The translations under genes were made by a program, and so were the position numbers. A model generated the notes under the pieces. The model did no database searches. It was not told the DNA's origin and saw only the letters and a list, made by a program, of their open reading frames with translations. Shown here one piece after another: positions 14,266-22,527 of a stretch of DNA of 37,015 nt. How positions within the stretch are numbered: the stretch's first letter is position 1; every line of letters begins with the position of its first letter. This DNA is from a virus, in IMG/VR virus record IMGVR_UViG_3300042503_000072, positions 1 through 37,015 of that record, one strand, 5' to 3'.

Positions 14266-15474
14266 ATGTCAAATTCGATCTTAACCATCGACATGATTAC
14301 CCGGAAAGCTCTTGAGATTCTCGAGAACAACCTGGTACTCACACGTAACGTAAACCGCGCGTACGATGACAGCTTTGCTGTTGAAGGCGCAAAAATCGGT
14401 TCCACACTCCGTATTCGTCTACCAGACCGCGCTTTGGTAACTGACGGCGCCGCCCTGCAAGTTCAGGACGACAACGAGCAGTTCACCACGCTGACTGTAT
14501 CGAATCAAAAGCACATTGGTGTTAACTTCACCACCGCTGAGATGACCATGCAGTTAGATGACTTCGCAGAGCGTGTTCTAAAGCCACGTATTAGCCAGTT
14601 GGCATCGTCAATCGACGCTGACGTAGCGAACAGCTTTAGAAACATTTACCAATCCGTTGGTACTCCAGGCGTTACCCCAGCGACTTCTGCTGTTTTGTTG
14701 GCTGCTCAACAAAAGCTGAACGAAGCTGCTGCCGTAATGTCCCCACGCTATGCAACTGTTAACCCAGCCGCTAACGCTGGCTTAGTAGAAGGCATGAAAG
14801 GTCTTTTCAACCCAACCGATACTATTTCACGCCAGTTCAAGAATGGCATGATGGGTATGGGTGTATTGGGCTTTGACGAGATCAACATGAGCCAATCTAT
14901 CAAGCAGTTCACAACTGGTACTCGTAACGCAACTGGCACAACTGGCGCTGCTGTTACTGCTCAAGGTTCTAACACCATCGTATTAGCTGGTGTTGGTAAC
15001 GCATTGACCATCAAGGCTGGTGACGTATTTACCGTAGCTGGCGTATTTGCAGTTAACCCACAAACCCGCGAGTCCACTGGTTCACTCCAGCAGTTCGTAG
15101 TGGTAGCTGACGTAACATCGTCTGCTGGTGGCGCTGCAACTGTAACTGTTAGCCCAGCAATGTACACTTCTGCCCACGCGCTTGCAACGATTGATTCGTT
15201 CCCAGCTAGTGGTGCAGTAACTACATTTGTTGGCGCAGCAAACAGCCAGTACCCACAGAACTTGATTTATCACAAAGATGCGATCACTTTTGCGACCGCT
15301 GACTTGTTGATGCCTCAAGGTGTAGACATGGCTTCCCGTCAAGTGCATAACGGTATTTCGATGCGTATTGTTCGCCAATACGACATCAATAACGACCGTT
15401 TACCATGCCGTATTGACGTGTTGTATGGCTACTCCGTGATTCGTCCACAAATGGGCGTTCGCTTGTGGGGTTAA
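14266..15474 (+). CDS. P22-like major capsid protein
   Basis: The 402-residue protein starts SNSILTIDMITRKALEILENNLVLTRNVNRAYDDSFAVEGAKIGSTLRIRLPDR, a clear match to the P22 coat protein family (HK97 fold; P22 gp5 is 430 residues). ISQLASSIDADVANSF and the NGMMGMGVLGFDEINMSQ region follow, then a Thr/Val/Gly-rich insertion-like domain (about 225-315), and DLLMPQGVDMASRQVHNGISMRIVRQYDINNDRLPCRIDVLYGY at the end. It forms the icosahedral shell. AGGAC lies before the start and a strong terminator follows at 15483, consistent with high expression. Confidence 0.93.
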   Translation: MSNSILTIDMITRKALEILENNLVLTRNVNRAYDDSFAVEGAKIGSTLRIRLPDRALVTDGAALQVQDDNEQFTTLTVSNQKHIGVNFTTAEMTMQLDDFAERVLKPRISQLASSIDADVANSFRNIYQSVGTPGVTPATSAVLLAAQQKLNEAAAVMSPRYATVNPAANAGLVEGMKGLFNPTDTISRQFKNGMMGMGVLGFDEINMSQSIKQFTTGTRNATGTTGAAVTAQGSNTIVLAGVGNALTIKAGDVFTVAGVFAVNPQTRESTGSLQQFVVVADVTSSAGGAATVTVSPAMYTSAHALATIDSFPASGAVTTFVGAANSQYPQNLIYHKDAITFATADLLMPQGVDMASRQVHNGISMRIVRQYDINNDRLPCRIDVLYGYSVIRPQMGVRLWG

Positions 15475-15482
15475 ACCTAATT

Positions 15483-15506
15483 GCTCCCGCGCAAGCGGGG
15501 GCTTTT
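15483..15506 (+). terminator. Terminator after the capsid gene
   Basis: GCTCCCGC (15483-15490) pairs with GCGGGGGC (15495-15502), with one G-T pair, around a GCAA tetraloop, and TTTT follows. It is stable but has a short U-run. Because no clear promoter follows, it probably lets some transcripts through and lowers expression of genes beyond the coat gene. Confidence 0.75.
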
Positions 15507-15531
15507 CAACTTATTTTGTAAAGGAATTATT

Positions 15532-15957
15532 ATGGCTCTCCCAAATGGTGCAGGTGGCTATCAACTAGGCGATGGTAATCTTAATGAAGTCGTCCTTGGA
15601 TATAGTGCAACACCCCCTACGTTAACTGGCGTTACTTCTGTAACTTTAACCGCAGACCAACTTGAATCTGGCATTATTGTTGCTAATCCTGGCACAACCG
15701 CTACCGATTACGTTTTACCAATCGTTGTAACGGCGGGTGGTGTGGAAGGTGTAAACGACGTTATTTCTAGCGCTAAAGTTGGCAGCACTTTCGGACTAAC
15801 TATTGTCAATATTGGTACTACAACTGGTGATGTAACCATTGTTGCTGGTACTGGTTGGACTCTTGTTGGCGCCGTAGTTGTTAATAACGAAACTTCAGCC
15901 CAGTTTATCGCTCGTAAAACCAGCGACACAACTTGGACTTTGTATCGTTCGGCTTAA
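15532..15957 (+). CDS. Probable capsid decoration-like protein, 141 aa
   Basis: I start at ATG 15532, preceded by AAAGGA, not at an upstream TTG inside the terminator. The protein is Gly/Thr/Val-rich and beta-structured (LGDGNLNEVVLGYSATPPTLTG, VTLTADQLESGIIVANPGTT, SAKVGSTFGLTIVNIGTTTGDVTIVAG...TWTLYRSA), resembling small head-decoration or surface proteins. It follows the coat gene and is bracketed by two terminators, suggesting a separately tuned level. Decoration role inferred from place and composition. Confidence 0.7.
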   Translation: MALPNGAGGYQLGDGNLNEVVLGYSATPPTLTGVTSVTLTADQLESGIIVANPGTTATDYVLPIVVTAGGVEGVNDVISSAKVGSTFGLTIVNIGTTTGDVTIVAGTGWTLVGAVVVNNETSAQFIARKTSDTTWTLYRSA

Positions 15958-15965
15958 TGTAATAT

Positions 15966-15995
15966 CCCGCCCTTCGGGGCGGGTTAACTTTTTTT
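15966..15995 (+). terminator. Strong terminator after the decoration-like gene
   Basis: CCCGCCC (15966-15972) pairs perfectly with GGGCGGG (15977-15983) around a UUCG tetraloop, an especially stable loop. TTAAC and seven T (15989-15995) follow. The classic form makes this the best terminator in the window. Confidence 0.88.
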
Positions 15996-16018
15996 GGAAC
16001 TGATAAAGGAGTTTAAAA

Positions 16019-16615
16019 ATGGCAAATAATAAACCGATTGGCGTAGCGTACGCTGATCCTTTGCTTGATTCTGTGCAAGTTGGTACTTCTAACGCGCCGA
16101 TTGAAATCAATACTTCAGGCGTACTAAATGGTGCTTATGCAACAACCTCGGCCACTTCAGGCGACACTCGTCTTAACTTTAGCCGTTTAACCTTTACCTC
16201 TACAGGTTCAGGCGAAACTGCTCGTATTTTGACCCGTGTAACTGGTGCTAACGGTGCTACAGCCGGAACTATTAACGGCGCTCACATTACTTGTGCAATT
16301 AATACTGGCGGCACAATTAGCGGTGCAGCTAACGCTTTACGTGCAACAATTGGTGGCTCGTCTACTAATCCAGGCGGTACGCTTGCTGCGTTGCAATTGG
16401 ATTCTGATATTGCGTCTGGCGGTACTTGGTCTAACGCGTCTTTCTTGCGTGTAACCAACTCTGGCACTGGCATACTTGGTAACTTTGCAGCTTTCCCCGC
16501 AGCCGCTACAACAGGTGTATTCCGTGCGGCCGTTGGTATCCCAGCAGCTACACACACTATCCCTGTAACTAGCGGTGGTGTAACGTATTACATTATGGTT
16601 TCTACCATTGCGTAA
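16019..16615 (+). CDS. Hypothetical virion surface-like protein, 198 aa
   Basis: AAGGAG lies 8 bases before the ATG. The 198-residue protein is almost wholly Gly/Thr/Ala/Ser-rich beta sequence (TSGVLNGAYATTSATSGDTRLNFSRLTFTSTGSGETARILTRV), with no membrane segment, and ends GVTYYIMVSTIA. It resembles head-fibre or decoration proteins. It lies directly after a strong terminator, so its expression depends on read-through or an unseen promoter. The stop overlaps the next start as TAATG. Confidence 0.7.
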   Translation: MANNKPIGVAYADPLLDSVQVGTSNAPIEINTSGVLNGAYATTSATSGDTRLNFSRLTFTSTGSGETARILTRVTGANGATAGTINGAHITCAINTGGTISGAANALRATIGGSSTNPGGTLAALQLDSDIASGGTWSNASFLRVTNSGTGILGNFAAFPAAATTGVFRAAVGIPAATHTIPVTSGGVTYYIMVSTIA

Positions 16616-16773
16616 TGCAAATCACTAAAGAATTTTTAGTGGCAGAAATCCAGTCGCTAGAGTCTGAAACAAATAAGGCGCAAGTCTTTTTAATTCAGGC
16701 TCAAGCGACTATTACTGCGTATAAAATGCTAGTGGATAAGCTAGACCAACCCGAACCTACCGAGGAACCCTAA
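16615..16773 (+). CDS. Small helical hypothetical protein, 52 aa
   Basis: The start overlaps the previous stop and the stop overlaps the next start, both as TAATG (16613-16617 and 16771-16775). The 52-residue product (MQITKEFLVAEIQSLESETN, then KAQVFLIQAQATITAYKMLVDKL and a Pro/Glu tail) is one long helix, probably a coiled coil. Similar mini-proteins are frequent in phages beside head-tail joining genes. Function unknown. Confidence 0.75.
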   Translation: MQITKEFLVAEIQSLESETNKAQVFLIQAQATITAYKMLVDKLDQPEPTEEP

Positions 16774-16985
16774 TGGCGGTTATTTATTTAAAGCACCCTG
16801 TACATGGCCATAAAGTCGCTTGTAGCGATATGGAAGCCGACCATGATGAAAGTCACGGCTGGGAACGGTATACTGTTGCTACGCCGGTAGAAGTAATTGA
16901 GGTTGAAGAAGTAGAACCCGAAGTCGAGGCGGCTCCTGCTAACGCGCTGGAAGTAAAGACAAGACGCCGTAAAACAACCGCATAA
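16773..16985 (+). CDS. Small hypothetical protein, 70 aa
   Basis: Coupled to the previous gene by TAATG. The 70-residue protein starts MAVIYLKHPVHGHKVACSDMEADHDESHGWERY, a compact beta segment with His and Cys, then an acidic Val/Glu linker (VIEVEEVEPEVEAA) and a basic end (TRRRKTT). Proteins beginning 'MAVIYLKHPVHGxKVA' are common just before gp4-like genes in P22-type phages. Role unknown, possibly a head-completion or connector accessory. Confidence 0.75.
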   Translation: MAVIYLKHPVHGHKVACSDMEADHDESHGWERYTVATPVEVIEVEEVEPEVEAAPANALEVKTRRRKTTA

Positions 16986-16996
16986 GGAGTTACGCC

Positions 16997-17725
16997 ATGA
17001 CCACGGCAAACGACCAAATTAACGGCGCATTGCGCGTACTAGGGGTTTTAGCCGAAGGCGAAACACCATCCGCAGCCACATCGCAAGACGCTTTAATGGC
17101 GTTAAATCAGATGATCGACTCATGGAATACCGAGCGTTTAGCTGTGTTTTGTACCCAAGATCAAGTGGCATTATGGCCTGCTGGCGCTAAAGATTTAACC
17201 TTTGGCCCAACTGGAACATTGCCTTTAGTTAATTTAAGCACACCTAAGCGCCCTGTATTGGTTGACGATGCGACCTATTTTAGAGATCCAGCAACCAATA
17301 TTTCATACGGTCTTAAACTAATTAACCAACAACAATACAACGGTATTGCTGTTAAAACGGTGACTTCGACCTACCCTCAAGTCCTGTGGGTCAACATGAC
17401 TTTCCCTGACATTGAAATGTACGTCTATCCCGTACCTATCAAGCCGTTAGAGTTTCATATTGTTTCGGTAGAAAAGCTTATGGAAGTGCCAAGTCTATCG
17501 ACTGACATTACTATGCCGCCAGGATACCTACGGGCGTTCAAATACAACCTTGCTTGCGAGATCGCAACCGAGTTTGGTATCGAGCCACCCCCGAACGTTG
17601 CAAGGCTTGCTATGACCTCTAAACGCAACCTGAAGCGTATTAACAATCCTGACGACATCATGGCGTTGCCATACAGCTTGGTAGGCACACGTCAGCGGTT
17701 TAACATCTATGCGGGTAATTACTAA
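16997..17725 (+). CDS. P22 gp4-like tail accessory factor (head-tail adaptor)
   Basis: The 242-residue protein opens DQINGALRVLGVLAEGETPSAATSQDALMALNQMIDSWNTERLAVFCTQDQ, the signature of the P22 gp4-type tail accessory family that plugs the bottom of the portal and joins it to the tail. P22 gp4 is 166 residues, so this is longer. LLTFGPTG-like and YVYPVPIKPLEFHIVSVEKL segments follow, and a helical end (FKYNLACEIATEFGIEPPPNVARLAMTSKRNLKRIN). AAGGAG precedes the start. The next gene, its usual partner, overlaps as TAATG. Confidence 0.85.
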   Translation: MTTANDQINGALRVLGVLAEGETPSAATSQDALMALNQMIDSWNTERLAVFCTQDQVALWPAGAKDLTFGPTGTLPLVNLSTPKRPVLVDDATYFRDPATNISYGLKLINQQQYNGIAVKTVTSTYPQVLWVNMTFPDIEMYVYPVPIKPLEFHIVSVEKLMEVPSLSTDITMPPGYLRAFKYNLACEIATEFGIEPPPNVARLAMTSKRNLKRINNPDDIMALPYSLVGTRQRFNIYAGNY

Positions 17726-19254
17726 TGAAAACCCCAATCTTGGGGCAAGCGTATGTAGCCCGTAGCGTCAATGCGGCAGATAACCGCATGGTTAATTTGT
17801 TTCCTGAAGCCATCCCCAATGAAGGTAAAGAAGCGGGGTTTCTTAACCGCGCCCCAGGCTTGCGTTTGTTAACCACCGTAGGCACTGGCCCTGTACGTGG
17901 CTTATGGACGTTTAACGGCGTTGGTTATGTAGTGTCAGGCAATCAACTGTTTCGCATTACTTCCGCTTACGTAGCCACGCTAATCGGTACTGTAGCAGGT
18001 ACAGGCCCCGTGTCTATTGCGGACAACGGTACGCAACTGTTTATTGCCGCCAATGGCCCTAGCTACATCTACAACTCGGTAACTTTAGCGTACGGCCCGA
18101 TTACCGACCCTGACTTTCCTGGCGCTGTTACTGTGTCTTACTTAGACGGCTATTTTGTGTTTAACGAGCCAAACAGTCAAAAGGTATGGGTTACTCAGCT
18201 ACTTGACGGCACATCCATTGATCCGCTTGACTTTGCTAGTGCTGAAGGTTCGCCCGACGGCCTTATAGCTTTAATAGTAAACAACCGTGAGGCATGGCTG
18301 TTCGGTACTAATTCCATTGAAGTTTGGTATAACGCAGGTACACCTGATTTTCCACTTGCCCGTATTCAAGGCGCAAGCAATGAAATTGGTTGCGTTGCAC
18401 CATTCTCCGTTGCCAAGTTAGACAACTCGGTGTTTTGGCTAGGACAAGACGCTAGGGGCCGTGGTATCGTTTACCGCAACAATGGTTACACAGGCGTCCG
18501 CGCGTCTAATCATGCAATCGAATGGCAAATCCAGCAGTACGGCAATATCGGCGATGCCATAGCCTACACCTATCAGCAAGACGGCCATAGCTTTTACGTG
18601 TTGACATTCCCCACCGTACAAAAAACATGGGTTTACGATGTTGTAACCCAATCGTGGCATGAACGTGCAGGTTGGTCAAACGGTAACTTTGTGCGTTACC
18701 GTCCTAATTGCCAAATGACATTTAACAACGAAATAATTCTTGGCGATTACGAAAACGGCAATTTGTATGCTTACGATTTAGAAGTCTATTCAGAAAATGG
18801 ACAAGTTCAAAAATGGTTGCGTTCTTGGCGTCCAATTCCTAGCGGCCAAAACAACCTGCGCCGTACTGCTCAACATAGCCTACAACTAGACTGCGAAACA
18901 GGTGTAGGACTTAACGGTGTTGATCCGCAAGACATCATTATTAATTATTTACTTGCTGAAAACGGCGATATTTTAGAAGCCGAAAACGGCGATAACCTTA
19001 TATTAAATTACGCAACTACGCAAGGCGCTAACCCCGAAGTCATGTTGCGTTGGTCAGACGATGGCGGTCATACCTGGTCAAACGAACATTGGGCATCAAT
19101 GGGGCGCATTGGTCAATACGGTCGCCGTGTCTTTTGGCGTAGGCTTGGCATGACTATGAAGCTGCGTGATCGGGTTTATGAGGTGTCAGGCACCGATCCA
19201 GTTAAAGTTGTCATTGTCGGCGCTGAACTGCTATTGAGTCCAACTAGAGCTTAA
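17725..19254 (+). CDS. P22 gp10-like packaged-DNA stabilisation protein
   Basis: The 509-residue protein matches the P22 gp10 type (472 residues): VARSVNAADNRMVNLFPEAIPNEGKEAGFLNRAPGLR (11-47), GLWTFNGVGYVVSGNQLFRI, GYFVFNEPNSQKVWVT, GTNSIEVWYNAGTPDFPLARIQGA and ARGRGIVYRNNGYTGVRASNHAIE, a beta-propeller-like fold. It forms the lower tail tube with gp4 and blocks DNA leakage. Residues about 397-432, between CETGVGL and GANPEVMLRWSDDGGHTW, look like an insertion carrying LLAENGDILEAENGDNLIL. Its start overlaps the gp4-like stop. Confidence 0.9.
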   Translation: MKTPILGQAYVARSVNAADNRMVNLFPEAIPNEGKEAGFLNRAPGLRLLTTVGTGPVRGLWTFNGVGYVVSGNQLFRITSAYVATLIGTVAGTGPVSIADNGTQLFIAANGPSYIYNSVTLAYGPITDPDFPGAVTVSYLDGYFVFNEPNSQKVWVTQLLDGTSIDPLDFASAEGSPDGLIALIVNNREAWLFGTNSIEVWYNAGTPDFPLARIQGASNEIGCVAPFSVAKLDNSVFWLGQDARGRGIVYRNNGYTGVRASNHAIEWQIQQYGNIGDAIAYTYQQDGHSFYVLTFPTVQKTWVYDVVTQSWHERAGWSNGNFVRYRPNCQMTFNNEIILGDYENGNLYAYDLEVYSENGQVQKWLRSWRPIPSGQNNLRRTAQHSLQLDCETGVGLNGVDPQDIIINYLLAENGDILEAENGDNLILNYATTQGANPEVMLRWSDDGGHTWSNEHWASMGRIGQYGRRVFWRRLGMTMKLRDRVYEVSGTDPVKVVIVGAELLLSPTRA

Positions 19255-19256
19255 GC

Positions 19257-19982
19257 ATGGCTTCGTACACTATTACCCAAATACCAGCGCCCCGCACACC
19301 AGTGATTGACGAAACCACTGGACTGTTGTCCCGTGAGTGGTTTAGGTGGTTTAACAACGTCAACAACATAATTGGCGAAGGGTTAGGCGTTATTGCGGTT
19401 ATTAACGGCGGTACAGGTCAATCTACCTACACCAACGGGCAACTGCTTATTGGTAATAACGCAGGGAATACCCTGAGTAAAAACACCCTAACGCAAGGCG
19501 CAGGGATCGGTATTACCAACGGCCCTGGCTCAATAGCCATAGCTAACACGGGCGTATTGTCCATTATTGCTGGCGCAGGCATATTAGTCGATCAAGCTAC
19601 AGGCGACGTAACTGTAGATAACGACGGTGTATTAAGTTTTAGCGGCGGTGCTACTGGGCTAACCCCCACTACCGCAACCACAGGTGATGTAGTGCTTGCA
19701 GGCACGCTCGACGTTAACAACGGCGGTACGGGTCAAACAAGCTACACCAATGGTCAACTGCTGATTGGCAACACTACAGGCAACACCTTGGCTAAAGCAA
19801 CCTTGACGGCTGGCGCTAACATAACCATTGTTAATGGCCCAGGCACTATCACCATTAGCGCTGCGGCTGCGCCTAGCGGGGTAACAGCTACCATTACAAC
19901 CGCCAAACTGACGGTTGCAGGCGCAAACGGCAGTATGACCTTTACTAACGGCATTTTAACGGCGCAAACGCCAGCGACATAA
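19257..19982 (+). CDS. Repeat-containing tail needle/fibre protein
   Basis: The 241-residue protein starts ITQIPAPRTPVIDETTGLLSREWFRWFNNVNNIIG, an N-terminal segment common in phage tail proteins. It then has two copies of a module of about 47 residues (about 49-95 and 157-203) built on NGGTGQxxYTNGQLLIGN...GNTL...GxxIxIxNGPGxIxI. These are short beta repeats of fibre shafts. It occupies the place of the P22 tail needle (gp26) after gp10, but is not a coiled-coil needle. It probably projects from the tail tip. Confidence 0.75.
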   Translation: MASYTITQIPAPRTPVIDETTGLLSREWFRWFNNVNNIIGEGLGVIAVINGGTGQSTYTNGQLLIGNNAGNTLSKNTLTQGAGIGITNGPGSIAIANTGVLSIIAGAGILVDQATGDVTVDNDGVLSFSGGATGLTPTTATTGDVVLAGTLDVNNGGTGQTSYTNGQLLIGNTTGNTLAKATLTAGANITIVNGPGTITISAAAAPSGVTATITTAKLTVAGANGSMTFTNGILTAQTPAT

Positions 19983-20506
19983 TGGATATTACGGTAGCTC
20001 AAGACGTTGCTATGTTTGCTAACATGGGTGTAGCCACGTTAGAAGTTACGCCTGATAAAATTGACCGTTTGCAAGATGAATTGCTGCAAATGGAACAAGC
20101 GGACATTGTAACCGAGCATATTTTTACGCCAAATCTGTATGAGCGCAAAATTATTGTGCCGCCTTGGACGGTATTAACGGGCGCGCCGCATAAAACAGCT
20201 TACAAAGTTAGGCTTGAAAAAGGTACAATCGCTGTAAACATAGGTACAGACGTCAAGATATTGACGGCGCCGTTAGAATTTGACGCCCCAGCAGGCGCAC
20301 AACGAGTAGGACGCGTGTTTGAAGATGAAGTGGTTTGGGTAGATATTTATGATAATCCAGACGATTGTACGGATATTCCGACGCTTGAAGATCGTTTATA
20401 TGTTGTGCCTGCGTGTGGATTAGGTGAAAATAGGAAAAAGTTGCTAGCTAAAGAAAAGGCAGAATTGCCTAAATTGCAAGGAGAATTACTATGTCAGGTT
20501 GGGTAG
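19982..20506 (+). CDS. Hypothetical protein with cupin-like middle, 174 aa
   Basis: Starts at ATG 19982 overlapping the previous stop. The 174-residue protein has a helical N-terminus (VTPDKIDRLQDELLQME) and a middle that reads like a cupin/jelly-roll (VPPWTVLTGAPHKTAYKVRLEKGTIAVNIG...KILTAPLEFDAPAGAQRVGRVFEDEVVWVDIY), without a full metal-binding His motif. The end (CTDIPTLEDRLYVVP, then a Lys-rich tail) is charged. It lies between the fibre gene and the internal virion genes. Cupin fold is an inference. Confidence 0.7.
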   Translation: MDITVAQDVAMFANMGVATLEVTPDKIDRLQDELLQMEQADIVTEHIFTPNLYERKIIVPPWTVLTGAPHKTAYKVRLEKGTIAVNIGTDVKILTAPLEFDAPAGAQRVGRVFEDEVVWVDIYDNPDDCTDIPTLEDRLYVVPACGLGENRKKLLAKEKAELPKLQGELLCQVG

Positions 20507-21231
20507 CTGGAGCCGTAGCCGTAGGCACAATAGGCGGCGCAATTATATCAAGCCAAGGCGCCAAAAGCGCCGCGCAAACTCAAGCAGACGCAGCGGGGCG
20601 CGCTACTGATGCGCAACGTGATATTTTTGAGCGCCAAGTTGAACTGCAAGAACCGTTTAGAGAAGCGGGTCTTAAAGGTCAAAATCGGTTAATGGAGCTA
20701 CTTGGGCTTAGTGAAGATAAAACTGCACCAGGCTACGGCAAATACGCTTCGGCTGAGTTTGGCATGGATAAATTTCAAGCCGACCCTGGCTACGCTTTCC
20801 GTATGTCTGAAGGCATGAAGGCCTTAGAGCGCTCGGCTGCGGCTAGAGGCGGTCTATTGTCAGGCGCAACCCTAAAGGGTACGCAACGCTTTGGGCAAGA
20901 CCTAGCGTCACAAGAGTACCAAAACGCGTTTAACCGTTACCAAGCCGAACGTACAGGTACGCTAAACCCATTCCAAGCCCTTGCTGGCACCGCGCAAACA
21001 AGCGCTAATACGCTAGGCCAACAGGCAGGCGCCTATGGTAACGCAATGGCGTCTAACATCATTGGCGCAGGCAACGCGCAGGCAGCGGGTCAGATTGGTC
21101 AAGCCAACGCATACAGCAGTGCTTTAGGACAAGGTATTAACTTCTACCAAAACCAACAGCTTTTAAATAGGATGCCTACTTATAACGCGGCTAGCGCAAG
21201 CGCGCCTAGCGTTATTGGTGGTGGTTTTTAA
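20491..21231 (+). CDS. Probable internal virion/DNA-injection protein, 246 aa
   Basis: It overlaps the previous gene by 16 bases, with AAGGAG upstream of the start. Residues 4-21 (WVAGAVAVGTIGGAIISS) are a hydrophobic segment. A helical region follows (ATDAQRDIFERQVELQEPFREAGLKGQNRLMELLGL), then FQADPGYAFRMSEGMKALERSAAARGGLLSGATLKG, and a Gln/Ala/Gly-rich end. This pattern is widespread in podovirus proteins in the place of P22 gp7, an ejected protein that helps DNA cross the envelope. It is the first of three likely injection proteins. Confidence 0.8.
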   Translation: MSGWVAGAVAVGTIGGAIISSQGAKSAAQTQADAAGRATDAQRDIFERQVELQEPFREAGLKGQNRLMELLGLSEDKTAPGYGKYASAEFGMDKFQADPGYAFRMSEGMKALERSAAARGGLLSGATLKGTQRFGQDLASQEYQNAFNRYQAERTGTLNPFQALAGTAQTSANTLGQQAGAYGNAMASNIIGAGNAQAAGQIGQANAYSSALGQGINFYQNQQLLNRMPTYNAASASAPSVIGGGF

Positions 21232-21245
21232 TTTAAGGATTAGTC

Positions 21246-22526
21246 ATGGCACAAATTGACCCAAGTATTCCCCTTCAGGCTAAGATGCCTCAAATTGAAA
21301 ACCCAGTTAATGTACTTGGTCGGGCGCAAGAAGTAAGTATTAATGCCTTAAAAATGGGCGAGATGCAACGTGGAATTGAATCGCAAAACAAATTGCGTCA
21401 GCTATATTCGCAAGGCGTTGATGTTAGTACGCCTGAAGGTTTTAAACAGTTGGCTGCGATTGACCCCGCTACAGCTATGAAGCTGAGAACGGACGCGTTG
21501 CAAAGCCGTAAGCTAGAAGGTGACATTAAAGAAACAGGGTTAAAAATCACCGCAAAAGAAATGGATATTGCGCGTGAAGGGTATAAAAACCTAGAGTTTA
21601 ATCCTTCAGATAATAATTTTAAGTCTTTTTTAGAAGATGCGGTAATAAGTGGAAAAATGACGCCAGCACAAGCGCAACAGCAATTTGCAGAAATAGCGCC
21701 ATTAAACGTAGACCAACGTAGACAATTTATTAAAAATCGAGCTTTAAAAGCAGAACAGCTTTTCAATGACATAACGCAACGCCGTGGTCAGGACATCAGC
21801 GCAACTACAACGCGGCGCGGTCAAGATATTAGCGCTCAAACAACCATGCGTGGTCAAGATATGCAGCGTATTCCTGTTGGTTTCCGCATGACCAAAGAAA
21901 ATACGCTTGAAGCAATCCCTGGTGGCCCAACAACAACTAATTTGTCGCCTAAAGAAATGCAACAACGCGAAGCCAAGTTCCCACAGGCAACGCAAGCGGT
22001 TAAGACTTTTGAGGCTAAAACAACCGAGCTTGAAAAAGATTTAATTGCGCTTAGAGATCACCCTGGTTTAGCTAGTATTACAGGTATTGCTGCTGGCCGC
22101 GCGCCTGGTATTACTAAAGACGGCCGCGCTGCACAAGTAATATACGATCGAATTTTAGCGCGTGGTGGATTTAAAGAACTTCAAGATATGCGCGCTGCAT
22201 CCCCAACTGGCGGTGCTTTGGGTAACGTATCTAACCAAGAAGGCCAGTTCTTACGACAAGCGTTTTCAGGTATAGATCGCGTACAAGATAAATCAGACGT
22301 ACAGAAAGCCATTGACCAAACAATTACTGATCTTCAAGGGTCTAAATCACGCGTTCGTGAAGCTTACGATATGACTTACGATTACAAAGGTTTGGGGGGT
22401 AGCAATACTCCACCCCCACCACCGCCCGGCCCTAGTGGTAATACTGTAACAATTCCAGGCGGTAAAGTATTAACTTTCCCAACACCAGAAGCGGCAGCAG
22501 CGTACAAAAAAGCAGCGGGGTTATAA
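21246..22526 (+). CDS. Probable internal virion protein, 426 aa
   Basis: The 426-residue, mostly helical protein follows the gp7-like gene. It contains a triple RGQDISA-type repeat (about 179-206: RRGQDISATTT, RRGQDISAQTT, MRGQDMQRIP), then a helical C-domain (SNQEGQFLRQAFSGIDRVQDKSDVQKAI). A polyproline linker and a short PGGKVLTFPTPEAAAAYKKA end finish it, resembling the C-termini of other phage injection proteins. P22 gp20 would be at this position, though I see no direct similarity. Virion role inferred from position. Confidence 0.75.
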   Translation: MAQIDPSIPLQAKMPQIENPVNVLGRAQEVSINALKMGEMQRGIESQNKLRQLYSQGVDVSTPEGFKQLAAIDPATAMKLRTDALQSRKLEGDIKETGLKITAKEMDIAREGYKNLEFNPSDNNFKSFLEDAVISGKMTPAQAQQQFAEIAPLNVDQRRQFIKNRALKAEQLFNDITQRRGQDISATTTRRGQDISAQTTMRGQDMQRIPVGFRMTKENTLEAIPGGPTTTNLSPKEMQQREAKFPQATQAVKTFEAKTTELEKDLIALRDHPGLASITGIAAGRAPGITKDGRAAQVIYDRILARGGFKELQDMRAASPTGGALGNVSNQEGQFLRQAFSGIDRVQDKSDVQKAIDQTITDLQGSKSRVREAYDMTYDYKGLGGSNTPPPPPPGPSGNTVTIPGGKVLTFPTPEAAAAYKKAAGL

Positions 22527-22527
22527 C

